Assembly: GCF_900066015.1 (NCBI RefSeq)
Contig: NZ_LN890655.1
Coordinates: forward strand, 3,326,726-3,390,725
Reading direction: 5' to 3'
From: Candidatus Promineifilum breve
GTDB lineage: Bacteria; Chloroflexota; Anaerolineae; Promineifilales; Promineifilaceae
Length of the DNA stretch: 64,000 nt
Within the stretch, counting starts at the first letter, position 1, and each line of letters starts with the position of its first letter. Made by a program: the position numbers and the translations under genes. Below the pieces are notes generated by a model, which made no database searches, was not told where the DNA came from, and worked only from the letters and a program-made list of their open reading frames with translations. This document shows, one piece after another, positions 45,487 through 55,022 of the stretch.

Positions 45487-46614
45487 CTAAGGGGTGGTGA
45501 AGGATTCGCGGCGCAGGGTGACCGCCGCCAGATAGTCGTGGTCGATCTCCACCCCCAGCCCCGGCCCGGCGGGCACGCTGATGGTGCTATCCTCCCGGTT
45601 CAGAGTGAAGGGCGCGGTGATGTCGCGCGTGTAGTAGCGCTCGGTGGCCGAGATGTCGCCGGGCAGGGTGAAGCCGGGCAGCGCCGCCAGCGCCAGTTGC
45701 GCCGCCCGGCCGACGCCCGTCTCCAGCATCCCGCCGACCCACAGCGGCATGCCCACCGCCCGGCAGCGGTCGTGGATGCGCCGCGCCTCCGTCCAGCCGG
45801 CCACGCGCGACGGCTTGACGTTGATGATGTCGCAGGCCTCAATCGCCAGCGCGTAGCGGGCGTGGTCGTCGGAGTGGATGCTCTCGTCCAGGCACAGCGG
45901 CGTCTTGATCAACGGCCGCAGCCGGCTGTGGTCGTAAATGTCCTCGTAGCCCAGCGGCTGCTCCAGCATCAGCAGGTTCAGCTCGTCCATCGCCTGAAAG
46001 ACGGCCGCGTCCTCCAGCCGGAAGGCCGAGTTGGCGTCGAGCATGATCGGCAGGTCGGGGAAAGCCGCCCGCGCCGCCCGCCCCACGGCCACGTCATGGC
46101 CGGGCTTGATCTTCAGCTTGATGCGCCGGTAGCCCTGGTCGTAGTATTGGCCGATGACCTCCACCGTGCGCTCCAGCGACGGCTGGATGCCGATGCTGAC
46201 GCCGACGGGCACGCGCGCCTTGGCCCCCTCGGCGTAGGGTTCGGCCAGCTTGGCGGCCAGCGAGACGCCGTCGGCCTGCGCCGCCAGATCCCATAGCGCC
46301 TGATCGAGCGCCGCCTTGGCCAATGGATGGCCGCGCACGAACGACAGGGCCGGGCCGAGCGCCTCCGGCCCGGCGATCTCCCGGCCGACGAGGGCCGGGA
46401 TGAGAAAATCGCTGAGAATGTGCCAGGCCGTGCCGGTGGTCTCATAGGAGTAGCCGGGGTCGTTGGTGGCGACGCTCTCGCCCCAGCCGGTCAGGCCATC
46501 GGCGTGGACGGCCGTTAGCAGGCAATCGCGCTGCTGCTGCGGCCCGAAGCTGGTGACGAACGGGCTGACCAGGCGCATACTGACGTGATAGAGATCGATG
46601 CGTTCAATTTTCAT
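45487..46614 (-). CDS. menC: Enolase-superfamily protein: o-succinylbenzoate synthase / N-succinylamino acid racemase
   Basis: 375 residues. The MenC/NSAR branch is shown by the KLKIKPG site (Lys 166/168/170), metal ligands Asp 193 (MLDANSAF), Glu 218 (LEQPL) and Asp 243 (CLDES), and Lys 267 (NVKPSR). The length equals that of the characterised NSAR enzymes. The adjacent GNAT gene is the usual partner of N-succinylamino acid racemase in D-to-L amino-acid conversion. No men gene is seen in the window. OSBS activity often remains, so either name may apply. Confidence 0.87.
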   Translation of the reverse strand: MKIERIDLYHVSMRLVSPFVTSFGPQQQRDCLLTAVHADGLTGWGESVATNDPGYSYETTGTAWHILSDFLIPALVGREIAGPEALGPALSFVRGHPLAKAALDQALWDLAAQADGVSLAAKLAEPYAEGAKARVPVGVSIGIQPSLERTVEVIGQYYDQGYRRIKLKIKPGHDVAVGRAARAAFPDLPIMLDANSAFRLEDAAVFQAMDELNLLMLEQPLGYEDIYDHSRLRPLIKTPLCLDESIHSDDHARYALAIEACDIINVKPSRVAGWTEARRIHDRCRAVGMPLWVGGMLETGVGRAAQLALAALPGFTLPGDISATERYYTRDITAPFTLNREDSTISVPAGPGLGVEIDHDYLAAVTLRRESFTTP

Positions 46615-46618
46615 AGGG

Positions 46619-47494
46619 TTAGGAGTCCTGGTAGGTCAGAAGATAGTAGCTGCGTGGTTGGCCGCGCTCGTCCTCGTGGGGCACGAAGTCGGTGACGATG
46701 AAGCCGGAATCGAAGAGCTTCTCGAATACGTCGCGGCTGTGCATCCGCCAGCGCTGCGCCAGATCGAAATCGGCGCGCTTGATGGCCTGGAAGTTGGTGG
46801 GAATCTCGACCAGCATCAGGTTGCTGGGTTGGCTGACGTAGTTGAGCGGTGGGATGGGCAGGCCGTCGTCGCCGATGGTGGCCTCGTTGACCAGCAAGGC
46901 CCCGCCGGCCAACAGCGCCTCCAGGCGCAACGGTCGCCACTTGCCCGCCGCGCGCGCCTTGACCCGGTTGTTGGTCACCCACCATTCGACCTCGAAGCGA
47001 TCCGTTTGCAGGCCGTTGTTGATACCCGACATATTGCCGTGGAAGTGGCGCAGATAGCGGCGGCAGACCGCGCCCAGCTTGCCGATGTTGAAGCGGCCGT
47101 TGAGGCTTTCCAGCGGGTCATACGTCCAGGTGATGAGGCGGATGCCGATGCGCAGGGCAAAGTCGCGCTGGGCCATCTTGAGCTGGTAGCCCACGTGCTG
47201 CTTCTGGTATTCCGGCAAGACCCCGGCGATGACCGAGTACATCTTGAGCCGGGCGGCGGCCACCTGATCGATGCGGTTGGGGTTCTCTTCCGTGCCCAGG
47301 ATGCCGAAGGTGAAGGCCACCAGCCGCTCGCCGTCGAACGCGCCAAGCAGGGCCGCGCCGCTGTGCTGCATGGCGTGCAGGGCGTGGGCGGGGATGATCT
47401 CCAGATCGCCCATCGTCCACGTTTGGCGCTGAATTTCCTCGGCCGCGGCAATTTCGGCCATTGTCTCCAGAGAGCGCACAGTTACTTCAGTCAT
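46619..47494 (-). CDS. GNAT-family acyltransferase paired with the NSAR/MenC gene
   Basis: 291 residues, 4 nt upstream of the menC-like start. The core includes HALHAMQHSGAALLGAFDGERLVAFTFG and the region PEYQKQHVGYQLKMAQRDFAL, whose Q/R-x2-G-x-Q/G-x-L pattern is the acyl-CoA loop of GNAT proteins. Then follow LITWTYDPLESLNGRFNIGKLG and W-rich strands. In species with NSAR this gene is proposed to be a succinyl-CoA:D-amino acid N-succinyltransferase (inference from context). Confidence 0.75.
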   Translation of the reverse strand: MTEVTVRSLETMAEIAAAEEIQRQTWTMGDLEIIPAHALHAMQHSGAALLGAFDGERLVAFTFGILGTEENPNRIDQVAAARLKMYSVIAGVLPEYQKQHVGYQLKMAQRDFALRIGIRLITWTYDPLESLNGRFNIGKLGAVCRRYLRHFHGNMSGINNGLQTDRFEVEWWVTNNRVKARAAGKWRPLRLEALLAGGALLVNEATIGDDGLPIPPLNYVSQPSNLMLVEIPTNFQAIKRADFDLAQRWRMHSRDVFEKLFDSGFIVTDFVPHEDERGQPRSYYLLTYQDS

Positions 47495-47578
47495 CGAATC
47501 GATTCTACCTCAGGGAACGACCGCGGACGACGGACGGCCGACCACGGAGCGCGAAATTCTCTCATGCCGCGGTCGTCT

Positions 47579-48196
47579 TTACACCACCATCACGACCACC
47601 GCCGCCAGAGCCATGAAATGTCCATACGGCAAGCTGTCGCCGCGGGTCGCCCGGCCGGATAGCAGCAAGACCAACGCCGCCGCCCCGGCCAAAAAGATGC
47701 CCAACGGCAACGCCAGCGCCAGCCGCTCCAGACCAACGACCGCGCCGATGAGCGCCGCCAGTTTCACGTCGCCCATGCCCAGCGCGCCGGGGCCATAGAG
47801 CCTGCGACCAACGGCATAGAGCAGCAGGAATAAGGCCCCCGCCGCCACGGCCCCGGCCACGGTCGCCCCCAGATCGCCGCCCGGCCGGACTACCAGGGCC
47901 AGGGCCAGGGCGGGCAACACGATCACGTCCGGCAAGCGGCGCTGCTCCAGATCGATGACCGCCAGCAAAACCAGAATGGCCGCGAACAGGCAGGCCGTCG
48001 CCACCTGCGCCTGAGCCATCTCGCGCCCCGCCAGAAGGGCGAACAGGACCGGCACGCCGGCCCATACCGCCGCTTGTCGCGCCGGATGGCGCGTCAGGCC
48101 GCAAGCCAGCCGCGCCGGACTGAACCAGCAATCGGCGGCGCGGTTGATCAGCGCGGCGGCGAAGAGGCCCACCAGGCCCCACCAGGCGATTGGCAT
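47579..48196 (-). CDS. Type IV prepilin peptidase (A24 family), short form
   Basis: 205 residues with about six hydrophobic helices. The two aspartates of the A24 aspartic membrane protease are in AVIDLEQRRLPD (first) and ALGMGDVKLAAL (second, G-x-GD). The short N-terminal part lacks the Cys motif and methylase domain of long prepilin peptidases. It would cleave the leader of prepilins or archaeal-like pilins/flagellins. No pilin gene is nearby. Confidence 0.85.
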   Translation of the reverse strand: MPIAWWGLVGLFAAALINRAADCWFSPARLACGLTRHPARQAAVWAGVPVLFALLAGREMAQAQVATACLFAAILVLLAVIDLEQRRLPDVIVLPALALALVVRPGGDLGATVAGAVAAGALFLLLYAVGRRLYGPGALGMGDVKLAALIGAVVGLERLALALPLGIFLAGAAALVLLLSGRATRGDSLPYGHFMALAAVVVMVV

Positions 48197-48233
48197 AGCG
48201 GCGAATTATAGCGGGCAATGGCCGCGCCGCGCA

Positions 48234-48261
48234 TTGTTTACGGGCGATAATTGGCTATGAT
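48234..48261 (+). promoter_or_regulatory. Candidate promoter for the serine hydrolase gene
   Basis: TTGTTT (48234-48239), 16-nt spacer and TATGAT (48256-48261) lie 31 nt upstream of ATG 48292. The -10 hexamer is strong and the -35 hexamer weak. It is in the divergent spacer next to the prepilin peptidase gene. Confidence 0.4.
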
Positions 48262-48291
48262 TGAGACATTCCCCAACAAGGAGCACCCGCC

Positions 48292-49677
48292 ATGATGAAC
48301 GTGACCGTGCAGCACGATAACACCGACGTCGATTTCAAGTGGATTTGCGACTTCGTGATGGCCGAGATGCACCGCCTGGGCGTGCCCGGCGTGGCCGTCG
48401 GCATTTTTTATGAGGGGCGGCAATATCTGGCCGGCTTCGGCATTACCAGCGTGGAGAACCCGCTGCCCGTCACCGCCGACACCCTGTTCCAGATCGGCTC
48501 GACCACCAAGACCATCACCGGCACGATCATCATGCAACTGGTGGAAAAGGGGTTGATCGACCTGGACGAGCCGGTGCGTCACTATCTGCCCACCCTGTCA
48601 TTGGCGGACAAGACGGCCGAGCAGACCGTGACGCCGCGCCACCTGCTGACCCACATGGGCGGCTGGCTGGGCGACTTCTTCCGCGAAACGGGCAACGGCG
48701 ACGATAGCCTGAGCCGCTACGTGGAGGAGATGGCCGAATTGCCGCAAGTCGTCCCCGTCGGCGCGCTCTGGTCCTATAACAACGCCGGTTTTGGGCTGGC
48801 CGGGCGGCTCATCGAGGTCGTCACCGGCAAGGTCTACGAGGATGTGGCGCAGGAACTGGTGCTCACTCCGCTGCGCATGAACGACTCGTACTTCTTCCCG
48901 GCCGACGTCATCTCGCGCCGCTTTGTCGTAGGGCATCGCAATAATAAGAAAACGGGGCCGGAAGTGTTGCGGCCGTGGGCGCTGGCCCGCTCGGCCCATG
49001 CCGTGGGCGGCCTATGCTCCACCGCGCGCGACCAGATGCGCTACGCGCGCTTTCATCTGGGCGACGGGACGGCGGCCACCGGCCAGCGCCTGCTGTCGGC
49101 CGACACCATCCACGCCATGCAAATCCCCCATGCGCCGGCCAATCTGGGCCGGCAAATGGGACTCAGTTGGATACTGAAGGATTATGGGGATGCCTGGGCC
49201 GTGCTGCATGGCGGCGCGACCAAAGGGCAGCTCTCGGCCTTCCAGATGGTGCCCACGCGCGGCTTCGCCATTACCGTGCTGACCAATGCCGAAGAGGGCG
49301 GGATGCTCGGCGACGCCGTGGTGGCCCGCGCCATGCAACATTACCTCGGCCTGCGCGAGCCGGAGATGACCTACCTCGACCTGACGCCCGATGAACTGGC
49401 CGCCTACGAGGGCCGCTACGAGGCCAGACTGTCCCATCTGGAACTGTACGTGAAAAAGGAGCAGTTGATGATGCGCTCCATCCCGCAGGGCGGCTTCCCC
49501 GATAAGGACTCCCCCGCCTCGCCCACGCCGCCGCCCAGCCGTCTGGCCTTCTTCGGCCCCGATCGCGTCGTCGCCCTCGATGAGCCGCTGATCAACACGA
49601 AGGCCGAGTTCATCCGCGACGAGGAGGGCCGTATCGTCTGGCTGCGCACGAGCCGCCTGCACCGGCGGGTTGAGTAG
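48292..49677 (+). CDS. Beta-lactamase-fold serine hydrolase (class C/AmpC-like)
   Basis: 461 residues, AGGAG 8 nt before ATG 48292. FQIGSTTKTITGTIIMQLVEKG holds the S-x-x-K motif (STTK). SYNNAGFGLAGRLIE has Y-x-N. LHGGATKGQLSAFQM corresponds to the third motif (HGGATKG), in place of the KTG triad. A C-terminal lipocalin-like extension runs after residue ~365. Members include esterases, D-aminopeptidases and penicillin-binding proteins. No signal peptide is visible, so it may be cytoplasmic. Confidence 0.88.
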   Translation: MMNVTVQHDNTDVDFKWICDFVMAEMHRLGVPGVAVGIFYEGRQYLAGFGITSVENPLPVTADTLFQIGSTTKTITGTIIMQLVEKGLIDLDEPVRHYLPTLSLADKTAEQTVTPRHLLTHMGGWLGDFFRETGNGDDSLSRYVEEMAELPQVVPVGALWSYNNAGFGLAGRLIEVVTGKVYEDVAQELVLTPLRMNDSYFFPADVISRRFVVGHRNNKKTGPEVLRPWALARSAHAVGGLCSTARDQMRYARFHLGDGTAATGQRLLSADTIHAMQIPHAPANLGRQMGLSWILKDYGDAWAVLHGGATKGQLSAFQMVPTRGFAITVLTNAEEGGMLGDAVVARAMQHYLGLREPEMTYLDLTPDELAAYEGRYEARLSHLELYVKKEQLMMRSIPQGGFPDKDSPASPTPPPSRLAFFGPDRVVALDEPLINTKAEFIRDEEGRIVWLRTSRLHRRVE

Positions 49678-49700
49678 GCCGGTAGGTCGCGATCCCTATC

Positions 49701-49730
49701 GCAATCGCAATCGCAATCGCAATCGTTCTG
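49701..49730. repeat. GCAATC microsatellite
   Basis: Five tandem copies of GCAATC between the serine hydrolase and thioesterase genes (convergent spacer). Copy number is likely to vary between strains. Confidence 0.9.
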
Positions 49731-49739
49731 CCCTACCGC

Positions 49740-50189
49740 CTACGGATACGCCGCCGGCGCCCAACCGCGCTGATACGTTTCCACGTATTGGCGCACGTCC
49801 TCGGGAATGGGGAAGGCCTGGCGGGTGATGTAGTCGTACATCACCTGCACGGTGCGGCCGTAGGCGATGAGGCGGCCGTCCTGTCCCTGAATGCGATAGA
49901 GCATATCGAAGCTCTTGGTGCCGAAGCGGGAAATGCCCGTGCCCACGTGGAGTATTTCGGTCAACAGGGCCGGGGATTTATAGGTGCAACTGGCTTCGAC
50001 CAGGATCAGCGGCAGATCGAGCAATTCGTTGCCCAGCGAACCGCTTTTCTCCATGATCTCGCCCAGGTACTTGATACGCACCGTCTCGAAATAGGCGAAG
50101 AAGACGGCATTGTTCACGTGGCCCATGGCGTCGATGTCGCGGAAGGCCACTTCCAGGGTGGTTTCGTAGGGGTAGGTGGTAGTAGTCAT
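49740..50189 (-). CDS. Acyl-CoA thioesterase, YbgC/FadM-type hotdog fold
   Basis: 149 residues. The opening LEVAFRDIDAMGHVNNAVFFAYFE contains the D-x-D-x2-GHVNN motif with the Asp and His of 4-hydroxybenzoyl-CoA thioesterase-type hotdog enzymes. The rest, including AYGRTVQVMYD, completes a single hotdog domain. It hydrolyses acyl-CoA to the acid and CoA. No ribosome binding site is seen ahead of ATG 50189; no operon link. Confidence 0.9.
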   Translation of the reverse strand: MTTTTYPYETTLEVAFRDIDAMGHVNNAVFFAYFETVRIKYLGEIMEKSGSLGNELLDLPLILVEASCTYKSPALLTEILHVGTGISRFGTKSFDMLYRIQGQDGRLIAYGRTVQVMYDYITRQAFPIPEDVRQYVETYQRGWAPAAYP

Positions 50190-50259
50190 AGATGGGTTCG
50201 GCGCGAGCGGCTTCTCTCGCGGCCAGTGAATCGAATTCTAGCACGTTTCGCCGCCGCCG

Positions 50260-51408
<1,149 letters not shown>

Positions 51409-51447
51409 AGGCAACCCCCGTGGCCGTGGACAGATGGCCGGGATCGT

Positions 51448-52425
51448 TTAGAGCAGCCGGTCGGCGAAGGCTGGCAGGGCGGCCGTGCCGCCGGTGTGCC
51501 AGAAGAGCACCCGCTGGCCGCGCGTGAAAGCCCCCCAGCGGATGAGATCGATCAGCCCGCCGAAGGCCCGGCCGGTGTAGACCGGGTCGAGCAGGATGCC
51601 CTCCAGTTGGGCCATCAGCTTGATCGCCTCGCGCTCGTTTTCGCCCACGCGGGCGTAGCCCTCGCCCAGATAATCATCGTTGACGACCACCGCCTCGGCC
51701 AGGGCCAGCGCGTCCAGGCCCAGGTGGGTGGCCGTGGCCGTGGCCAGGGCGGCGACCTGCGTCTTGAGCGCCTCGGCCGGGTGATCGACGCTGATGCCCA
51801 GCACGCCACCGCGATAGCCGAAGGCCCGCGCCCCCAGCACAATGCCCGCCTGTGTGCCGCCGCTGCTGCTGGCGAAGACGATGAAATCGAAATTCAAATG
51901 CTCGGCGGCCATCTGCTCCAGCAGTTCGCGCATCGCCAGCACGTAGCCGGTGGCCCCGATGACGTTGGAGCCGCCCAGCGGGATGAGATACGGCCGCCGG
52001 CCAATGGCCCGCAAGTCGGCCATGACGCGGCCGATGGCTTCATTGCATTCGTGGCTCTCGCTCCAATAGACGTGCGCCCCCAGGAGCTGATCGAGCAGGA
52101 AGTTGCCCGTCACCGCCGCCGGCTTTTGGCCGCGCAGCACCAGGCTACAGCCCAGTCCCAACCGCGCGGCGGCGGCGGCCGTCTGGCGGGCGTGGTTGCT
52201 CTGGGGCGCGCCGGTGGTCACCAGATGGTCGGCGCCCTGGGCCAGCGCGTCGGCCCCCAGAAACTCCAGCTTGCGCGTCTTGTTGCCGCCCATCGCCAGA
52301 CCGGTCTGGTCGTCGCGCTTGATCCAGATCTCCGGGCCGCCCAGGTGTTTGCTGAGGCGATCCAGCCGTTCCACCGGCGTGGGCAGGAAGGCGAGGGGTA
52401 CTCTCTCGGGGAATTTTGGTTCCAT
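51448..52425 (-). CDS. dcyD: D-cysteine desulfhydrase / ACC deaminase family protein
   Basis: 325 residues from ATG 52425 (MEPKFPERVPLAFLPTPVE). PLP-dependent; GGNKTRKLEFLGADAL contains the PLP Lys. TTGAPQSNHARQTAAAAARLG and VFASSSGGTQAGIVLG (phosphate-binding S/G loop) are conserved. LFWHTGGTAALPAF ends the chain. D-cysteine desulfhydrases convert D-cysteine to pyruvate, H2S and ammonia. Members overlap in sequence with ACC deaminases, so the symbol is provisional. galK begins 39 nt downstream. Confidence 0.83.
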   Translation of the reverse strand: MEPKFPERVPLAFLPTPVERLDRLSKHLGGPEIWIKRDDQTGLAMGGNKTRKLEFLGADALAQGADHLVTTGAPQSNHARQTAAAAARLGLGCSLVLRGQKPAAVTGNFLLDQLLGAHVYWSESHECNEAIGRVMADLRAIGRRPYLIPLGGSNVIGATGYVLAMRELLEQMAAEHLNFDFIVFASSSGGTQAGIVLGARAFGYRGGVLGISVDHPAEALKTQVAALATATATHLGLDALALAEAVVVNDDYLGEGYARVGENEREAIKLMAQLEGILLDPVYTGRAFGGLIDLIRWGAFTRGQRVLFWHTGGTAALPAFADRLL

Positions 52426-52564
52426 AAAGTGTTCGTCTGGGCCGGCGCGCGTTGATGAGCACACCGACCAGCCGGTATTGTAACCCAATCGCGGTCGGTG
52501 TCGATTGGCCGCGCCGGTCGATTCAACGTTTTCGCCAATGCTGGTAGAATGGGGCCGAGGCGAT

Positions 52565-53770
52565 ATGGCTCATTCATTCGATTCGGTTCCCGCAGACGAT
52601 CCCCTGATCAATAGCGTGTTTCACCGCGTGCTGGTGGCTTTTGCCTCGCCGGTGCACTGGCCGGGTTGGCTGCTCGGCGGCGTTGCCGGCCTGTTGGCTG
52701 TGGCTACGGCGGCCATCTGGCTCTGGCGCGGCAGCTCGCTCAACGATGCCCTGCTGGTGTTCCTCATCGTCGGCTCGTTTTTCCTGGCCGACCGGGACTT
52801 GCTGGCCGCTTTGCCCCGCCGCCGCATCACTTTCGGGCCGTGGCAATCGCAGCTCTTCGCCTTGGCTTTGCCGCGGACGGCCGTGGCCGTGGTGTTCGGC
52901 CTGTTGTTGCCCTGGCTCGGCTGGCGGGCGGCTTTCTATCTCAATATCGCCGTCCAGTTTCTGGGCACGCTGGCCCTCTACCGGGCGGCCATCGTCGAGC
53001 CGCGCCGCCTGGGCGTGACGGAAGTGGCCGTCACCAGCAACAAGATGCTGCCCGCCGCGCCGCCGCTGCGTGTGCTCCACATCAGCGATCTCCACATCGA
53101 GCGGCTCAGCGTGCGCGAGGATCAATTGCTGGCCGCCATGGCCGTCGCCCAACCCGATCTCATCCTGCTCACCGGCGATTACGTGAACATCTCATTCAAC
53201 GTTGACCCCGAAACCCATGCCCAGGTGCGCCAACTGCTGGGCAAGCTGGCCGCGCCTTATGGCGTCTTTGCCGTCCTGGGCACGCCCGCCGTCGATCTGC
53301 CCGACGTCATCGCGCCGCTATTCGCGGGGTTGCCCGTCCGGCTGCTGCGCGATGAGGCTGTCCGGCTGAGCGGGCCGGGCGGCCAACCCTTGACCATCAT
53401 CGGCCTGGAATGCCAACACGACATGGCTGCCGACAGCCGCACGCTCGATCGTCTGCTGGCAACTGTCTCCGGCGACGGCCCGCGCCTCCTGCTCTATCAC
53501 TCGCCGGACCTGATGCCGCAGGCGGTGGCCCACGGCATCGACCTCTATCTGTGCGGCCACACCCACGGCGGCCAGGTGCGGCTGCCGCTCATCGGCCCGC
53601 TGCTGACCAGTTCCAAGCTCGGCCGTCGCTACGTCATGGGCCACTACCACGAAGGCGCGACCCACCTCTACGTCAGCCGCGGCGTTGGCTTCGAGGGGCT
53701 GGGCGCGCCGCGCGTGCGCCTCTTCTGCCCGCCGGAGATCGCATTTGTGGAAGTGAGCGCCGAACGGTAG
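52565..53770 (+). CDS. Membrane-anchored metallophosphoesterase with an altered metal motif
   Basis: 401 residues from ATG 52565 with GAGG 6 nt upstream. Residues 20-150 contain about four hydrophobic helices. The calcineurin-like domain follows: HISDLHIE (D175, H177), LLTGDYVN (D205), LYHSPDLMP (H312) and CGHTHGGQVRLP (H332, H334). The usual GN(H/D) motif is replaced by LGTPAVD at 238-244, so the Asn and His ligands are missing. UDP-2,3-diacylglucosamine or phosphodiester-cleaving relatives are known, but the change could reduce activity. The TAG stop overlaps the downstream minisatellite. Confidence 0.83.
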   Translation: MAHSFDSVPADDPLINSVFHRVLVAFASPVHWPGWLLGGVAGLLAVATAAIWLWRGSSLNDALLVFLIVGSFFLADRDLLAALPRRRITFGPWQSQLFALALPRTAVAVVFGLLLPWLGWRAAFYLNIAVQFLGTLALYRAAIVEPRRLGVTEVAVTSNKMLPAAPPLRVLHISDLHIERLSVREDQLLAAMAVAQPDLILLTGDYVNISFNVDPETHAQVRQLLGKLAAPYGVFAVLGTPAVDLPDVIAPLFAGLPVRLLRDEAVRLSGPGGQPLTIIGLECQHDMAADSRTLDRLLATVSGDGPRLLLYHSPDLMPQAVAHGIDLYLCGHTHGGQVRLPLIGPLLTSSKLGRRYVMGHYHEGATHLYVSRGVGFEGLGAPRVRLFCPPEIAFVEVSAER

Positions 53771-53890
53771 GGGTGCAGGGGTGCAGGGGTGCAGGGGTGC
53801 AGGGGTGCAGGGGTGCAGGGGTGCAGGGGTGCAGGGGTGCAGGGGTGATTGACTTCTCCCCTGCTCCCCTGCTCCCCCGCTCCCCTGCGC
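53770..53890. repeat. GGGGTGCA minisatellite with a C-rich inverted half
   Basis: Nine exact tandem copies of GGGGTGCA (53770-53841) plus a partial copy, then a C-rich stretch (TCTCCCCTGCTCCCCTGC) that can pair with them. GGGG runs separated by TGCA are strong G-quadruplex candidates. It lies between two convergent genes, and the stop codon of the phosphoesterase enters the first unit. Confidence 0.9.
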
Positions 53891-53895
53891 TTCAT

Positions 53896-54975
53896 TTACC
53901 CCAACGCCGCCCACACCTCCAGCTTGCTCTTGACGCGGCGGATCACCTCGTCGGTGAACTGGTCGGTATGGGCGGTGCCGGCCAGATCGGCGGTGCGGAT
54001 GCCGTCGTAGACCGTCTCCAGGGTCGCCTCATAGATGGCCCGGCTGGCCGTCTTCAATTCCCTCTCGTCCATGTAGCCGAGCAGCCCCGCCGCGGCCAGG
54101 ATCATCGCCATCGGATTGGCGACGTTCTTGCCGAACAGGCTGGGGGCTGTGCCGTGGGGCGCTTCAGCCATCACGCAGTCGATGATCCCATCCTGATTGA
54201 GCGAGATGACCATCGACTCGGAGCCGGCGATGGAGCCGAACATCTGCAAGACCATGTCCGACAGCAGGTCGCCGTCGCGGTTGAGCGAGGGGATGACCAA
54301 CGGCTCGCCGCTGGTGGTGATGAGCAGGGCCATTGTGGCGTCGATGAGTTGCGGGTCGTAGCGCACCTCGCGGTGGCGGGCGGCGGCGGCGTCCATCTCC
54401 TCCTTGAACATGCCCTCGTAGACCGGACTGACGGTGTACTTGGGGCCGCCGAAGACCTTGGCCCCGTTTTCGCGGGCGTGCTGGAAGGCAAACTCGGACA
54501 CGGCCCGGCAAACCCAGCGGGAGATCTTCTCGGTGCGAAAGGCCATTTCGCCCATGCTGCCCCCCTCGCCCTCGCGCCATTCGCGCGCCCCGTAGGCGTC
54601 ATCGCGGGCCATGCGCACGATGCTGATCGGCGCGTAGATGCCGCCCACCGGCCGCACGCCGGGGATGCGCCGCCCGGTGCGCAGGATGATCTCGGCGTCC
54701 ATCACCTCGCGCAGGATGGCGTTGGGGCTGCCCACGTCGCCGGCCTTCTCCGGGGTGATGGTGGCCGCCTTCAGGCCGACACGAAATTCGCGTATGGCCC
54801 GGCCCGCCTCATAGACGACGCCGTTCTTGGTCGCCCGCCGGTTCTCCAGCGTCAGGTCGAACCGTTTGAATTCCAGGGGATAGCGGATGACGTCGGGCTG
54901 CAAGACGCGCAACGCCTCATCGAGCAACTCCTGTCCCGTCTGATCTCCATCCAAAATAACAATCGTCCGGCTCAT
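53896..54975 (-). CDS. Isocitrate/isopropylmalate dehydrogenase family protein (IDH-like)
   Basis: 359 residues from ATG 54975 with GGAGGG 8 nt upstream. Substrate-binding loop SPNAILR fits the S-x-N-x3-R pattern of isocitrate dehydrogenases, not the ExxLLxxR loop of isopropylmalate dehydrogenases. Other marks: GPKYTVSPVYEGMF (catalytic Tyr/Lys region), NRDGDLLSDM (metal Asp) and AEAPHGTAPSLFGKNVANP (NAD(P) loop). It is shorter than standard NADP-IDH (~416). Decarboxylation of isocitrate or a related 2-hydroxyacid is expected; cofactor unknown. Confidence 0.87.
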   Translation of the reverse strand: MSRTIVILDGDQTGQELLDEALRVLQPDVIRYPLEFKRFDLTLENRRATKNGVVYEAGRAIREFRVGLKAATITPEKAGDVGSPNAILREVMDAEIILRTGRRIPGVRPVGGIYAPISIVRMARDDAYGAREWREGEGGSMGEMAFRTEKISRWVCRAVSEFAFQHARENGAKVFGGPKYTVSPVYEGMFKEEMDAAAARHREVRYDPQLIDATMALLITTSGEPLVIPSLNRDGDLLSDMVLQMFGSIAGSESMVISLNQDGIIDCVMAEAPHGTAPSLFGKNVANPMAMILAAAGLLGYMDERELKTASRAIYEATLETVYDGIRTADLAGTAHTDQFTDEVIRRVKSKLEVWAALG

Positions 54976-55022
54976 TGAATGATCCCTCCAGTGATTTGAT
55001 CGCCACAGTCGGCGGCTGCGCG

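Noticed and set aside
53668-53895. Small minus-strand frame encoding Pro-Cys-Thr repeats
   Set aside because: It is only a translation of the GGGGTGCA minisatellite.
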